Of a DNA stretch of 64,000 nucleotides, positions 27,113 to 34,947 are shown piece by piece. Made by a program: the position numbers and the translations under genes. The notes beneath the pieces were generated by a model. The model was not told where the DNA came from. It worked only from the letters and a program-made list of their open reading frames with translations, and searched no databases. Position 1 is the first letter of the stretch. Each line of letters opens with the position of its first letter. The stretch comes from Laspinema sp. D2d (GTDB taxonomy: Bacteria; Cyanobacteriota; Cyanobacteriia; Cyanobacteriales; Laspinemataceae), in assembly GCF_025370755.1 (NCBI RefSeq), contig NZ_JAMXFC010000005.1, positions 186,001-250,000 on the forward strand. Reading direction: 5' to 3'.

Positions 27113-27521
27113 GGCTTTATTTCCCTTGGATAGTCCATCTTTACGGTTTCTATAGTTCTAAGATAGCAAGCTTAAACCTAGAGTTATAGTGAGCAAAACC
27201 GAACTACAGTGACGGATTCTGCGACTCAAACTCAAACTTTTCCCTGGCCGATCAACTTCTATCCGGCATTGACAAGAGACGAGGAATTGAAACAAACCTC
27301 ATAAGTGTGGGGAGCTTTTATCATAGATAAGCTAAACTGCATGACTCTGATAAGTCGAACTTACCGAACTTGACATCGGGCGGTTTTCCGTACTGACGGG
27401 CAATTGACGAATTCATCGCACTTTATTTAAAGTGCTGTTAAAGAATAATTTGTGCTGGTTTTAATTTCTTGACCAGCTTTTTGAACATTAATTTTTTTTC
27501 CCTAAAACAGGAGAGATTTAT
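27113..27521. promoter_or_regulatory. 409-bp divergent spacer with an 18-bp palindrome
   Basis: Must hold promoters for the DUF760 gene and the GT4 gene. GCACTTTATTTAAAGTGC (27418-27435) is a perfect inverted repeat about 85 bases before the GT4 start, a possible operator. A second weaker repeat, GCTGGT/ACCAGC, lies at 27454-27477. GAGGAATTGAAAC at 27281 resembles the end of a CRISPR repeat but is single. Confidence 0.5.
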
Positions 27522-28598
27522 ATGCGGATCGCCCAAGTCGCACCATTATGGGAACGCGTCCCCCCTCCCGCTTATGGTGGTATAGAATTGGTCGTGGGTT
27601 TACTTACGGACGAATTAGTTCGGCGAGGACATGAGGTCACATTGTTTGCCAGCGGGGATTCCGTGACTTTAGCCCAACTCGAATCCGTACATCCCAGAGC
27701 CATTCGCACAGACCCAACAGTGAAGGAGTATGGGATTTATGAAATGCTCCAACTGAGTCAGGTGTACGAGCGAGCCGATGAATTTGATATTATTCACTCA
27801 CACATGGGCGCAAGTGCACTCCCTTACGCTAATTTAGTGAAAACCCCGACGGTGCATACGCTACATGGGATTTTCACTCCGGATAATGAAAAGCTGTTTA
27901 CCTATGCTCGGAATCAACATTATGTGAGCATTTCTCAGGCACAAAGAGAGCCACGATTGGGACTCAATTGTGTGGACACGGTTTATAATGGCATTGATCC
28001 CGCGATTTATGAGTTTCGATCGCAACCGGAAACTCCCCCCTACCTGGCGTTTTTAGGCAGATTGTCCCCAGAAAAAGGTCCTCATTTGGCGATCGAAATT
28101 GCCAAGCGTTCAGGTTGGCGCTTAAAGATGGCGGGGAAAGTGGATCAGGTCGATCGCGAGTTTTTTGAGCGGGAGATTGCACCCCAAATTGACGGCGATC
28201 AGATCCAATATTTAGGGGAAGCTAACCACGCTCAGAAATGTGAGTTAATGGGAGGGGCGATCGCAACGTTATTCCCGATTACCTGGCGCGAACCGTTTGG
28301 ATTGGTGATGATTGAATCAATGGCAACGGGAACCCCTGTGATTGCAATGGAAATGGGGTCAACCCCGGAAGTGATCGCCGAAGGGAAAACGGGCTTTTTA
28401 TGCCAAACGGTGGAAGAGTGCATTGCGGCTATTGATAAAGCGGTAGACTTGAACCGTTACGACTGCCGAGATCGCGTCCTGTCCCACTTCAGCGTAACCC
28501 GCATGACAGAAGGCTATGAAGCGGTATATCAGCAAATCCTGGCGGAACGCTTCACCAAAAATGGCAAGGTTTTCAATAATCGTCTGAGTGTGGCCTAA
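27522..28598 (+). CDS. GT4-family glycosyltransferase
   Basis: 358 residues, GT-B fold, retaining family 4. The N-terminal domain has PAYGGIELVVGLLTDELVRRGHEVTLF (acceptor side); the C-terminal nucleotide-sugar domain has YLAFLGRLSPEKGPHLAIEIAKR and the E-x7-E signature in EPFGLVMIESMATGTPVIAM. AGGAGAG lies just upstream of the ATG. No membrane helix. It precedes the glucosidase gene at 28902 by 303 bases, with repeats between. The pair suggests glucoside or glucan metabolism; donor and acceptor are not known. Confidence 0.9.
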   Translation: MRIAQVAPLWERVPPPAYGGIELVVGLLTDELVRRGHEVTLFASGDSVTLAQLESVHPRAIRTDPTVKEYGIYEMLQLSQVYERADEFDIIHSHMGASALPYANLVKTPTVHTLHGIFTPDNEKLFTYARNQHYVSISQAQREPRLGLNCVDTVYNGIDPAIYEFRSQPETPPYLAFLGRLSPEKGPHLAIEIAKRSGWRLKMAGKVDQVDREFFEREIAPQIDGDQIQYLGEANHAQKCELMGGAIATLFPITWREPFGLVMIESMATGTPVIAMEMGSTPEVIAEGKTGFLCQTVEECIAAIDKAVDLNRYDCRDRVLSHFSVTRMTEGYEAVYQQILAERFTKNGKVFNNRLSVA

Positions 28599-28672
28599 GT
28601 TAGCAAGGGTATAATATCTACCCAAAGATATAAGACAAAAATCAGAATTTCTGCACTCCAGCGGAAATAACT

Positions 28673-28780
28673 CCAGATTGTCTCAAGAAACCCGGTTTCT
28701 AATCCCCCGGACAAGAAACCGGGTTTCTCGCTTAAATTTAGGGAAAATGACCCCAGATGGTCTCCAGAAACCCGGTTTAC
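28673..28780. repeat. Three copies of the AGAAACCCGGTTTCT palindrome
   Basis: Copies at 28686-28700, 28713-28728 (in opposite reading) and 28766-28778. The first and third share a longer 26-base direct repeat that begins CCAGATKGTCTC. The cluster lies between the GT4 and glucosidase genes. A degenerate AACCAGGTTTCTTG occurs at 37676. Typical of small dispersed repeats in filamentous cyanobacteria. Confidence 0.8.
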
Positions 28781-28901
28781 AACCCAACTTTTGTCATCCT
28801 AAAATAGAAAGCTATAATAAAACAGGCGGTCGTCAAACATTGGGCTTTGTCCTAACTTTCTGCGACTGCCTTTTTAATGTGTACGTGCAAGTCTGAGGAT
28901 T

Positions 28902-31211
28902 ATGTCAGATACCGTAGAAATCGAAGGGAAATTATTCGTTCCCGCCGAAGCAGGAGCGATCGCTCAATGGCCGAGTGTGGTGAGTGAACATCCCCAACCG
29001 ACCCTCACTCTCAAAGATGACGATCTATTTTTAATTACCGATACCATTGGCAATATTGCGGGTTTGCTGACGGATGAACGTCAAGGCAGCATGGGTTTGT
29101 TCTGTCACGATACCCGCTTTTTAAGTCGGTTAGAACTGCAAATCGAGGGTCATGCCCCCATTTTGCTCAGTAGTAATGCTCGCAAGGGATTCGCAATGTC
29201 GGTATTGTGTGCGAATCCCCGAATTGGCGATCGCATTCGGGCGGAAACGATCGGCATTCAACGAGATATTATCTTGAATGGCGGATTGTTTGAAGAACTC
29301 AAAGCAACAAACTATAACACTCACCCGGTTAAATTTCAACTCACCCTCAGTTTTGGGGCGGATTTTTTAGACTTGTTTGAAATTCGGGGATTTAATCGGG
29401 AAGCACGCGGCCAGCTTTTGCGACCGGATCAACCGGAGAATGGGTCGCACAATGGGAATGGTTCAGGGGAATTCGGGGAGAGTCCTGAACTGATCAAAGA
29501 AGAAGATACCCCTGGGCGATCGCTGAGTTTCTCGGGCATAAACCCGCCCCCGGAACTCATGTTAGCCTACCAAGGACTCGATGGTTCGCTGATGGAATCC
29601 CGGATCAATTTTGTCCATCGCCCCCCGGATTATCTGGACGGATATACTGCGGTTTGGAACTTAGAGTTAGACTCTCACGAAACCCAAGTTTTCGGGTATC
29701 GTTTGCAACTGCTCACAGACAACCGGCCTACAACGGCTGGAAATACCCCAGGAAGCCTGATGCAGGCGAAAGCCTCCATTTTGATGGAGGAGCAAGAATG
29801 GCGGAATTCGGCGACGCGGATTCGCACAAATAATAAAGCGATCAACCAGGCGATCGAGCAAGCGGAACAAGATATCTATTTGCTGCGACAAAGTTGGGGG
29901 AAAGGCAAAGCGCTATCCGCAGGAATTCCCTGGTTTTCCACCTTGTTTGGACGAGACTCAATTATTGCGGCATCTCAAACCCTGATTTTAGATCCAGCGA
30001 TCGCGCGATCGACCTTGGAAATTTTGGCGGACTATCAAGGCAAAACCTGGGATGAATGGCGGGATGAACAACCGGGCAAGATTTTGCATGAAATCCGCTT
30101 AGGGGAAATGGCACGATGTAATGAAGTTCCCCATACCCCCTATTACGGAACCGTCGATGCAACTCCCCTCTGGTTGATGCTGTATGCGGAATATTATGCT
30201 TGGACTCACGATCGCGATACCCTTGATCGCCTCTGGTCCAATGCGATCGCGGCGATGGAATGGATTGACCGCGAAATGGAAGCGACGGGCTATCTCACTT
30301 ATTCCTGTAAATCCAATCGCGGTTTGGCGAACCAAGGCTGGAAAGACTCCAATGATTGCATCGTCGATCGCGAGGGCAAATTAGCCAACCCCCCGATCGC
30401 CTTATGTGAAGTGCAAGGGTATGTCTATGCCGCCAAACAGCGTCTTAGCGAACTCGCCCGCTTGAAAAAACGCCTGGATTTAGCCGAACGCTGGGAAGAA
30501 GAAGCCCGCAACCTGAGAACCCGCTTCAACCGGGATTTTTGGGTCTCCGACCTGGATTTTTGCGCCTTAGCCTTGGATGGAGAAGGCAAACCCATCGATG
30601 GGATTTCCTCCAATCCCGGCCATTGTTTAAACTTGGGCATTTTCACCCCAGAAAAGGCCCAAAGTGTGGCGGAACGACTCTTAGCACCGGATCTGTTTAG
30701 TGGCTGGGGAATTCGCACCCTGAGCCGCTTATCTCCGGCCTATAATCCAATGGGATATCATACGGGGTCGGTATGGCCTCATGATAATGCTTTGATTGCT
30801 TTGGGATTGCGATCGCAAGGGTACATTGATCAAGCCCTGGAAGTGACTGAAAGTATCCTGGATATGACGATTACCCAGCCTTATCAACGACCGCCGGAAC
30901 TGTTCTGCGGGTACGATCGCAGTGAGGGGAATGAACCTGTCCAGTATCCCGTCGCCTGTTCTCCCCAAGCTTGGGCCAGTGGCAGTATTTTCCAATTCAT
31001 TCATACAATGGCGAATCTCGTCCCTGATGCGCCGGGAAATTATCTACGGATTATTGACCCCGCCCTACCGGAGGCGATCGAAAGTCTGTCCATGCAGAAT
31101 CTGCGCGTGGGTTCCACCCTCCTGGATTTAGAATTTGAGCGGTCCGGAACGACCACCGCCTGCCGAGTTACTAAAAAACGCGGTAATCTCCGGGTCGTAA
31201 TTGAAGCGTAA
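28902..31211 (+). CDS. Amylo-alpha-1,6-glucosidase / glycogen-debranching-type glycoside hydrolase
   Basis: 769 residues. The N-terminal beta-sandwich (about 35-275; DDLFLITDTIGNIAG, then GLFCHDTRFLSRLELQIEG) is the 'GDE N-terminal bis' type domain. The C-terminal (alpha/alpha)6-barrel catalytic domain (about 310-765) has IPWFSTLFGRDSIIAA, DATPLWLMLYAEYY, LANQGWKDS, GYHTGSVWPHDNALIA and RPPELFCGYDR. Candidate general acids are the Asp of GRDS and the Glu of PPELF. No signal peptide, so it acts on cytosolic glucan or oligoglucoside. It follows the GT4 gene on the same strand. Exact substrate is unknown: some relatives act on glucosylglycerate or sucrose-like compounds. Confidence 0.9.
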   Translation: MSDTVEIEGKLFVPAEAGAIAQWPSVVSEHPQPTLTLKDDDLFLITDTIGNIAGLLTDERQGSMGLFCHDTRFLSRLELQIEGHAPILLSSNARKGFAMSVLCANPRIGDRIRAETIGIQRDIILNGGLFEELKATNYNTHPVKFQLTLSFGADFLDLFEIRGFNREARGQLLRPDQPENGSHNGNGSGEFGESPELIKEEDTPGRSLSFSGINPPPELMLAYQGLDGSLMESRINFVHRPPDYLDGYTAVWNLELDSHETQVFGYRLQLLTDNRPTTAGNTPGSLMQAKASILMEEQEWRNSATRIRTNNKAINQAIEQAEQDIYLLRQSWGKGKALSAGIPWFSTLFGRDSIIAASQTLILDPAIARSTLEILADYQGKTWDEWRDEQPGKILHEIRLGEMARCNEVPHTPYYGTVDATPLWLMLYAEYYAWTHDRDTLDRLWSNAIAAMEWIDREMEATGYLTYSCKSNRGLANQGWKDSNDCIVDREGKLANPPIALCEVQGYVYAAKQRLSELARLKKRLDLAERWEEEARNLRTRFNRDFWVSDLDFCALALDGEGKPIDGISSNPGHCLNLGIFTPEKAQSVAERLLAPDLFSGWGIRTLSRLSPAYNPMGYHTGSVWPHDNALIALGLRSQGYIDQALEVTESILDMTITQPYQRPPELFCGYDRSEGNEPVQYPVACSPQAWASGSIFQFIHTMANLVPDAPGNYLRIIDPALPEAIESLSMQNLRVGSTLLDLEFERSGTTTACRVTKKRGNLRVVIEA

Positions 31212-31221
31212 TCACGGGCGC

Positions 31222-31253
31222 GATGTAGCGGGAGTATAAAGCCCGTCTACATC
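31222..31253 (+). terminator. Hairpin after the glucosidase gene
   Basis: GATGTAG and CTACATC with inner GGG/CCC pairs, starting 11 bases after the stop. No T-run follows, so termination is only suggested. Confidence 0.4.
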
Positions 31254-31478
31254 CCCCTGATCCGACCCGGAATCTGTGGGAACACCTGGGGACCGACTAT
31301 ATATAGGAAGCCAGCCCCTCCCACGGATTTAGGGATTGTCCCCATCCTAGTCGGGGAGGAAGCATCATCTTTTGGCAGAGGTAGATTTATATCTTAAAGC
31401 AGAGGGGAAAGCACAGGAGTAAGAGATAAAGTGAAAGAGTGAACATTTAACCCTCTTACTTTAAAGGAAAATATAACA

Positions 31479-31838
31479 ATGCAACTCGTAGATATTTTGA
31501 TTGCCTGGTTAGTTACATTTAGTAGCTTGCTGTTGATTTCTCAATTGCCCTTGGGGATTCAGATTGATAGTCCACCAAAAGCGCTGATGGCGGCGGCAGC
31601 CTTGGGGGGATTAAATGTGCTAATTTTACCCCTGCTCAAAGCCGTATTTTTCATCCCCAATGTGCTGACTTTGGGCTTGTTATCCGGGGTATTCGCCTTT
31701 GTGATGAACGTGGCGATCTTTGCGATCGCTGCCCGTGTGGTTCCCGGTTTTCGGTTGGAGAAAGGTCTCACCACGGCTATTTTCGGGGCGCTGGCTTTAG
31801 CGTTAGTGAGTAGCTCGATTGAAACCATTTTACTCTAA
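31479..31838 (+). CDS. Phage-holin-family (PF04020-type) small membrane protein
   Basis: 119 residues with four hydrophobic segments (about 4-24, 31-51, 56-78, 92-117). Matches the '4 TMS holin' family: PPKALMAAAALGGLNVLILPLLK then LTLGLLSGVFAFVMNVAIF and VPGFRLEKGLTTAIFGAL. Despite the name, bacterial members are chromosomal inner-membrane proteins of unknown role. No phage genes are nearby. ATG start after an AAAGGAAA element. Convergent with the InrS-like gene. Confidence 0.88.
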   Translation: MQLVDILIAWLVTFSSLLLISQLPLGIQIDSPPKALMAAAALGGLNVLILPLLKAVFFIPNVLTLGLLSGVFAFVMNVAIFAIAARVVPGFRLEKGLTTAIFGALALALVSSSIETILL

Positions 31839-31863
31839 AAGCTACACTAACGCTCGGTGGTGG

Positions 31864-32256
31864 CTAGGGCAGAAAGCGATCAAGGGCGGCCTTGAGTTCT
31901 TCGATTTCGTCTTCGATATGGCCCTCTTTGGCGGCGCGGGCGAGGCATTCGGTAAGGTGTTCATCTAAAACGATTCGGGCAACGCGATCAAGGGCACCGC
32001 GAACCGCAGCCACTTGTAATAAAACTTCCGGACAGGGACGGCTTTCCTGAACCATTGTTTTAATGCCTCGGATATGGCCTTCAATGCGAGACAGGCGATT
32101 GACGAGGCGACGGAGGGATTCTTCGCTGTGAACATGAACATGGGAGTGCTTGTCTGAGTCATGATCGTGACTGGGGTGGGTGTGGAACCCGCCGGAATCG
32201 TGATCGTGATCTGGGTCCGGCCCGGGATGAGCAGTGGAGAGGTCAGATAGAACCAT
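31864..32256 (-). CDS. CsoR/RcnR-family metal-sensing repressor, InrS-like (nickel)
   Basis: 130 residues. The all-helical CsoR-family core begins near 47 (SLRRLVNRLSRIEGHIRGIKTMV). The metal ligands Cys75, His100 and Cys104 keep the exact spacing of Cys53, His78 and Cys82 in InrS, the cyanobacterial Ni(II) sensor that de-represses nickel export. The N-terminal 45 residues hold 11 His (HDHD, HTHPSHDHD, HSHVHVH), a likely metal-binding tail longer than usual. No nrsD-type exporter is adjacent; the targets must be elsewhere or include its own promoter. Copper or cobalt cannot be ruled out from sequence alone. Confidence 0.88.
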   Translation of the reverse strand: MVLSDLSTAHPGPDPDHDHDSGGFHTHPSHDHDSDKHSHVHVHSEESLRRLVNRLSRIEGHIRGIKTMVQESRPCPEVLLQVAAVRGALDRVARIVLDEHLTECLARAAKEGHIEDEIEELKAALDRFLP

Positions 32257-32473
32257 GAGGGATTGTCCAAGGCGGCAGTAACACTCAGTATTTTATCCTA
32301 GTTCGGGTGCGATCGCCACTTTTCTAGCTGTCCACTGTTTCAAAGGGGTGGGGAGACTTGAAACCGTTACACCGGAAAAATGAAACAACCACTTTAAAGA
32401 GTGCCACAAGCTCTCGTCAGTAGTTTCTCGGATGGGTCATAGTGAATTCATCGAACTAAAAAAGGCATCTATC

Positions 32474-32596
32474 ATGGAAATTATTACCTACTTCTTTCAA
32501 AAATCTACTGACTCGAATTCCATTCCTTCGGAACCCTCTCCCCCGCCTCAGCCTACGGTAGAAAGTGACCTCGTGCTCTTGATGCGCGTTGCCTAA
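32474..32596 (+). CDS. Possible 40-residue small protein
   Basis: ATG to TAA reading MEIITYFFQKSTDSNS, then a Pro/Ser-rich stretch and a hydrophobic end (LVLLMRVA). A weak AAAAAGG lies upstream. No homology recognised. The next 250 bases lack a terminator, so this is only a candidate. Confidence 0.3.
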   Translation: MEIITYFFQKSTDSNSIPSEPSPPPQPTVESDLVLLMRVA

Positions 32597-32849
32597 ACCC
32601 CTTGAACCTGTGACCGCGATCGCCAAGGATCAGCGAAAGTATCACCCAGTTCTACCCTAAATCATCACCGGCTATTTTGTAAAAAAATGGGACAATTTAA
32701 TTGTTGAGCTGAAATCCTATCCTGTTTCCCATTTTCAGGTAGTTATCAATTCTTTGTTCATAAATGGTCTAGGGTGATGTAAGCTAGAACTAGGATGGTT
32801 AGAACTCGACAACTCTGCCAACCCCTATCCAGAAAAAGAGGATCAAGTC

Positions 32850-33005
32850 ATGAAAAATGACACTCAAACGACAACGACATCTCGACCCCTGTCGAACTCC
32901 ATCAAAGAATTGGCCGAACAGTTCCTGCGTGCACTGAGCTACTCCAGCCACATCCGGGCCAGTTTTCGGAAGCATCGCCTCCACGAAGCAAGTTGGACGC
33001 TTTAA
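32850..33005 (+). CDS. 51-residue small protein with its own terminator
   Basis: MKNDTQTTTTSRPLSNSIKE opens the frame, followed by an amphipathic helix (LAEQFLRALSYSSHIRASFR) and a basic end. AGAGG lies about eight bases before the ATG and a strong intrinsic terminator starts 78 bases after the stop, so a short transcript is well supported. No transmembrane segment. I do not recognise the family. Confidence 0.6.
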   Translation: MKNDTQTTTTSRPLSNSIKELAEQFLRALSYSSHIRASFRKHRLHEASWTL

Positions 33006-33082
33006 ACTTTAAACTCTGTTCCCCTGGCAGTCCCAGGGCGTTAATTCTTTGAATTTACTGATATTTAATCCTTTCAAAGTTG

Positions 33083-33113
33083 AAAAAGCCCCCATCGATG
33101 GGGGCTTTTGTTT
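33083..33113 (+). terminator. Strong intrinsic terminator
   Basis: AAAAGCCCCC ATCGAT GGGGGCTTTT, followed by GTTT. Ten-base-pair stem, classic rho-independent form, ending the small-gene transcript at 32850-33005. Confidence 0.92.
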
Positions 33114-33605
33114 GGGTTTCTACAGTGCACCTTTAATCTCCGGTGCGTTAGCGCCTTTGGGGATCCCCTGGGGCATAGTTTCTCGCAAGGCGGTACAGTA
33201 GATTTCTGGCTTTCAGGGGATCAGAGATCCCCCCAACCCGTAAGAAGTCGAGAGCGTTTCCCCCAGGTATTCCTGTGTATTTTGGGAGGGGTAGTCTCTT
33301 GCTCTCGATTACAGCCAACTGGCAAGATGCTCTAAAGGATTAATTTTAGGGTCAGAATGATTGAGACTGGCGATCGCGCAAATCTGTATGAATAATTCAG
33401 GAATTACTCCTACCCTCTACAACAAGTGATGGGTTATATCATGTTGGTTCGATCGCCCCTACTAACCTAACCCCCTAACCCCCTTCCCTACAAGGGAAGG
33501 GGGAGAAGAGGAAGAACTATTTTTTTACGTTAATCCAACGGACTTGATATGAGTCTGGTTTTGATGTATCGCAGGCTGCTACTATGAGGGACTAGAGTAG
33601 GTGAG
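33114..33605. other. 492-bp spacer with a GC-rich palindrome
   Basis: No gene supported. At 33479-33503 CCCCCTTCCCT and AGGGAAGGGGG form a perfect 11-bp stem with an ACA loop, preceded by CCTAACCCCCTAACC-like text. Its composition recalls the arms of the element at 22257-22485, so it may be a relic of the same repeat class. Confidence 0.5.
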
Positions 33606-33761
33606 TTACCGATCAAGTAAACCGGCAGATTTCCAGGCTAAGTACACGACTAAAGCCCGACCGAAGTCCTGGGCTGCTTTTTCTAATTCGGTCTGGGGAG
33701 GCGGAGTTTGCGGAGGATTGAGAGATGGGGATTGGGCATTCATAATCGGGGTTTTGTCCAT
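33606..33761 (-). CDS. 51-residue conserved-looking small protein
   Basis: Reads MDKTPIMNAQSPSLNPPQTP, then a helical end ELEKAAQDFGRALVVYLAWK and SAGLLDR. The Pro-rich N-terminus and amphipathic C-terminus look protein-like, and codon use fits the neighbours. A second ATG at 33743 (residue 7) is an alternative start; neither has a clear ribosome binding site. It is divergent from the L,D-transpeptidase gene. No function recognised. Confidence 0.5.
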   Translation of the reverse strand: MDKTPIMNAQSPSLNPPQTPPPQTELEKAAQDFGRALVVYLAWKSAGLLDR

Positions 33762-33998
33762 CGGGGTTCTAGTCTGAGTATCCGGACTATTTGTGAGTTT
33801 TAGCAGAGAGATTCAGACAGTTTTTGAGCTGTCCCGGGAGAACTTGAACCAGTTGGGTTACTGTCTCCTCCCAGTTGGGGTATGGATTGGGCGATCGCCA
33901 AACTCATAACATCCACTCGCAATAGTGGAACAGTGCTATCCCTAGGCGGAACAACAGCTTCAGTAAACTGCAATTACTACTCGAAGTTAGGGATTGCT

Positions 33999-34547
33999 AT
34001 GTTCCTCCGTCATGTTTCTGTCTTAGTTACTTTAATACTGACTTTAGGTAATGCCCCCGCTCACGCTACGCTTAATGATTTCGTGAGTTCCCCTAGAGTT
34101 CCTGAACCCCAGAGGATAGATCCCCATGAGACTGCCTATCGGACTCCGACAGCGACTCAGACTCATTTAATCTTATCTTTGAGCGATCGCCGGGTGTATG
34201 TTTATCATAATCGGGTCTTGCAGTCCTCTTATCCTGTTGCTGTGGGTAAACCCGGTTCTGAAACGCCTCTGGGGACATTTCAAGTCTTTCAAATGGTCAA
34301 AGATCCGGTGTGGGAAAGTCCATTTACCGGGGAAGTTATTCCCGCTGGTGTGCCTCAAAATCCATTAGGACCCAGATGGATTGCATTTTGGTCCGACGGC
34401 AATAATGCGATCGGGTTTCATGGGACACACTCTCCGGAGTCCATTGGACGGGCGGCATCCTGGGGATGTGCCCGAATGTTAGATGCCGATGCGATCGCCT
34501 TGTATGATCAAGTGCAAATTGGCACAACAGTCACCGTGATTCCTTGA
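33999..34547 (+). CDS. L,D-transpeptidase (YkuD domain), exported
   Basis: 182 residues from the ATG at 33999, where a signal peptide begins (FLRHVSVLVTLILTLGNAPAHA); a frame opening 39 codons earlier adds non-homologous residues. The YkuD domain has HLILSLSDRRVYVY, KPGSETPLGTFQV and the active-site block GFHGTHSPESIGRAASWGCA, with His in HGTH and nucleophilic Cys in WGCA. These enzymes make 3-3 peptidoglycan cross-links or attach proteins to peptidoglycan in the periplasm. A bidirectional hairpin follows at 34720. Confidence 0.93.
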   Translation: MFLRHVSVLVTLILTLGNAPAHATLNDFVSSPRVPEPQRIDPHETAYRTPTATQTHLILSLSDRRVYVYHNRVLQSSYPVAVGKPGSETPLGTFQVFQMVKDPVWESPFTGEVIPAGVPQNPLGPRWIAFWSDGNNAIGFHGTHSPESIGRAASWGCARMLDADAIALYDQVQIGTTVTVIP

Positions 34548-34719
34548 TATTCCTGAACTGTCAAAACGTCTTGTCATACGAAATCCGGTTTTCAAAGGTC
34601 TATAAAACCCCACACCTGTCACGGGTGGGGAATTTGCGGACAAAGCCAGCGGGCGCGGGCTCAAGAGAAAATCGACTTTTTCTAACCGGATTTGGTATCA
34701 AAATCTCGCCGAATCAGAA

Positions 34720-34766
34720 AAAATAGCCGTTGCCTCCCCTGCTTCACCGGAGACAGCGGCTATTTT
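34720..34766. terminator. Bidirectional hairpin with A and T tracts
   Basis: AAAATAGCCG and CGGCTATTTT, continued by a second stem section (TGCCTCC/GGAGACA, one mismatch). It lies between the L,D-transpeptidase and GH31 genes. The shorter repeat CCCCACAC/GGGTGGGG at 34607-34628 lies before it. Confidence 0.8.
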
Positions 34767-34947
34767 GGCAAGACGCTTGGGGAGAAAATAGGGCCGGACT
34801 GTTCACCCGATCGCCTTGCCGCTTCGCTGCAAAATCCTTCTGAGGGTTGATCGCGATCGCCATTTCAGTTGCCAAGATAGAACCATCAAAGGAGCGATCG
34901 CTTGTTGCTCCCCATCGAAGCAAGCCCTGGTCACTACTGGCAAATTT

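Noticed and set aside
27277-27293. GAGGAATTGAAAC, similar to the 3' end of cyanobacterial CRISPR repeats
   Set aside because: Only one copy, no regularly spaced repeats and no cas genes.
31479-31838. Prophage indication from the 'holin' family name
   Set aside because: No other phage-like gene is near, and chromosomal members of this family are widespread.
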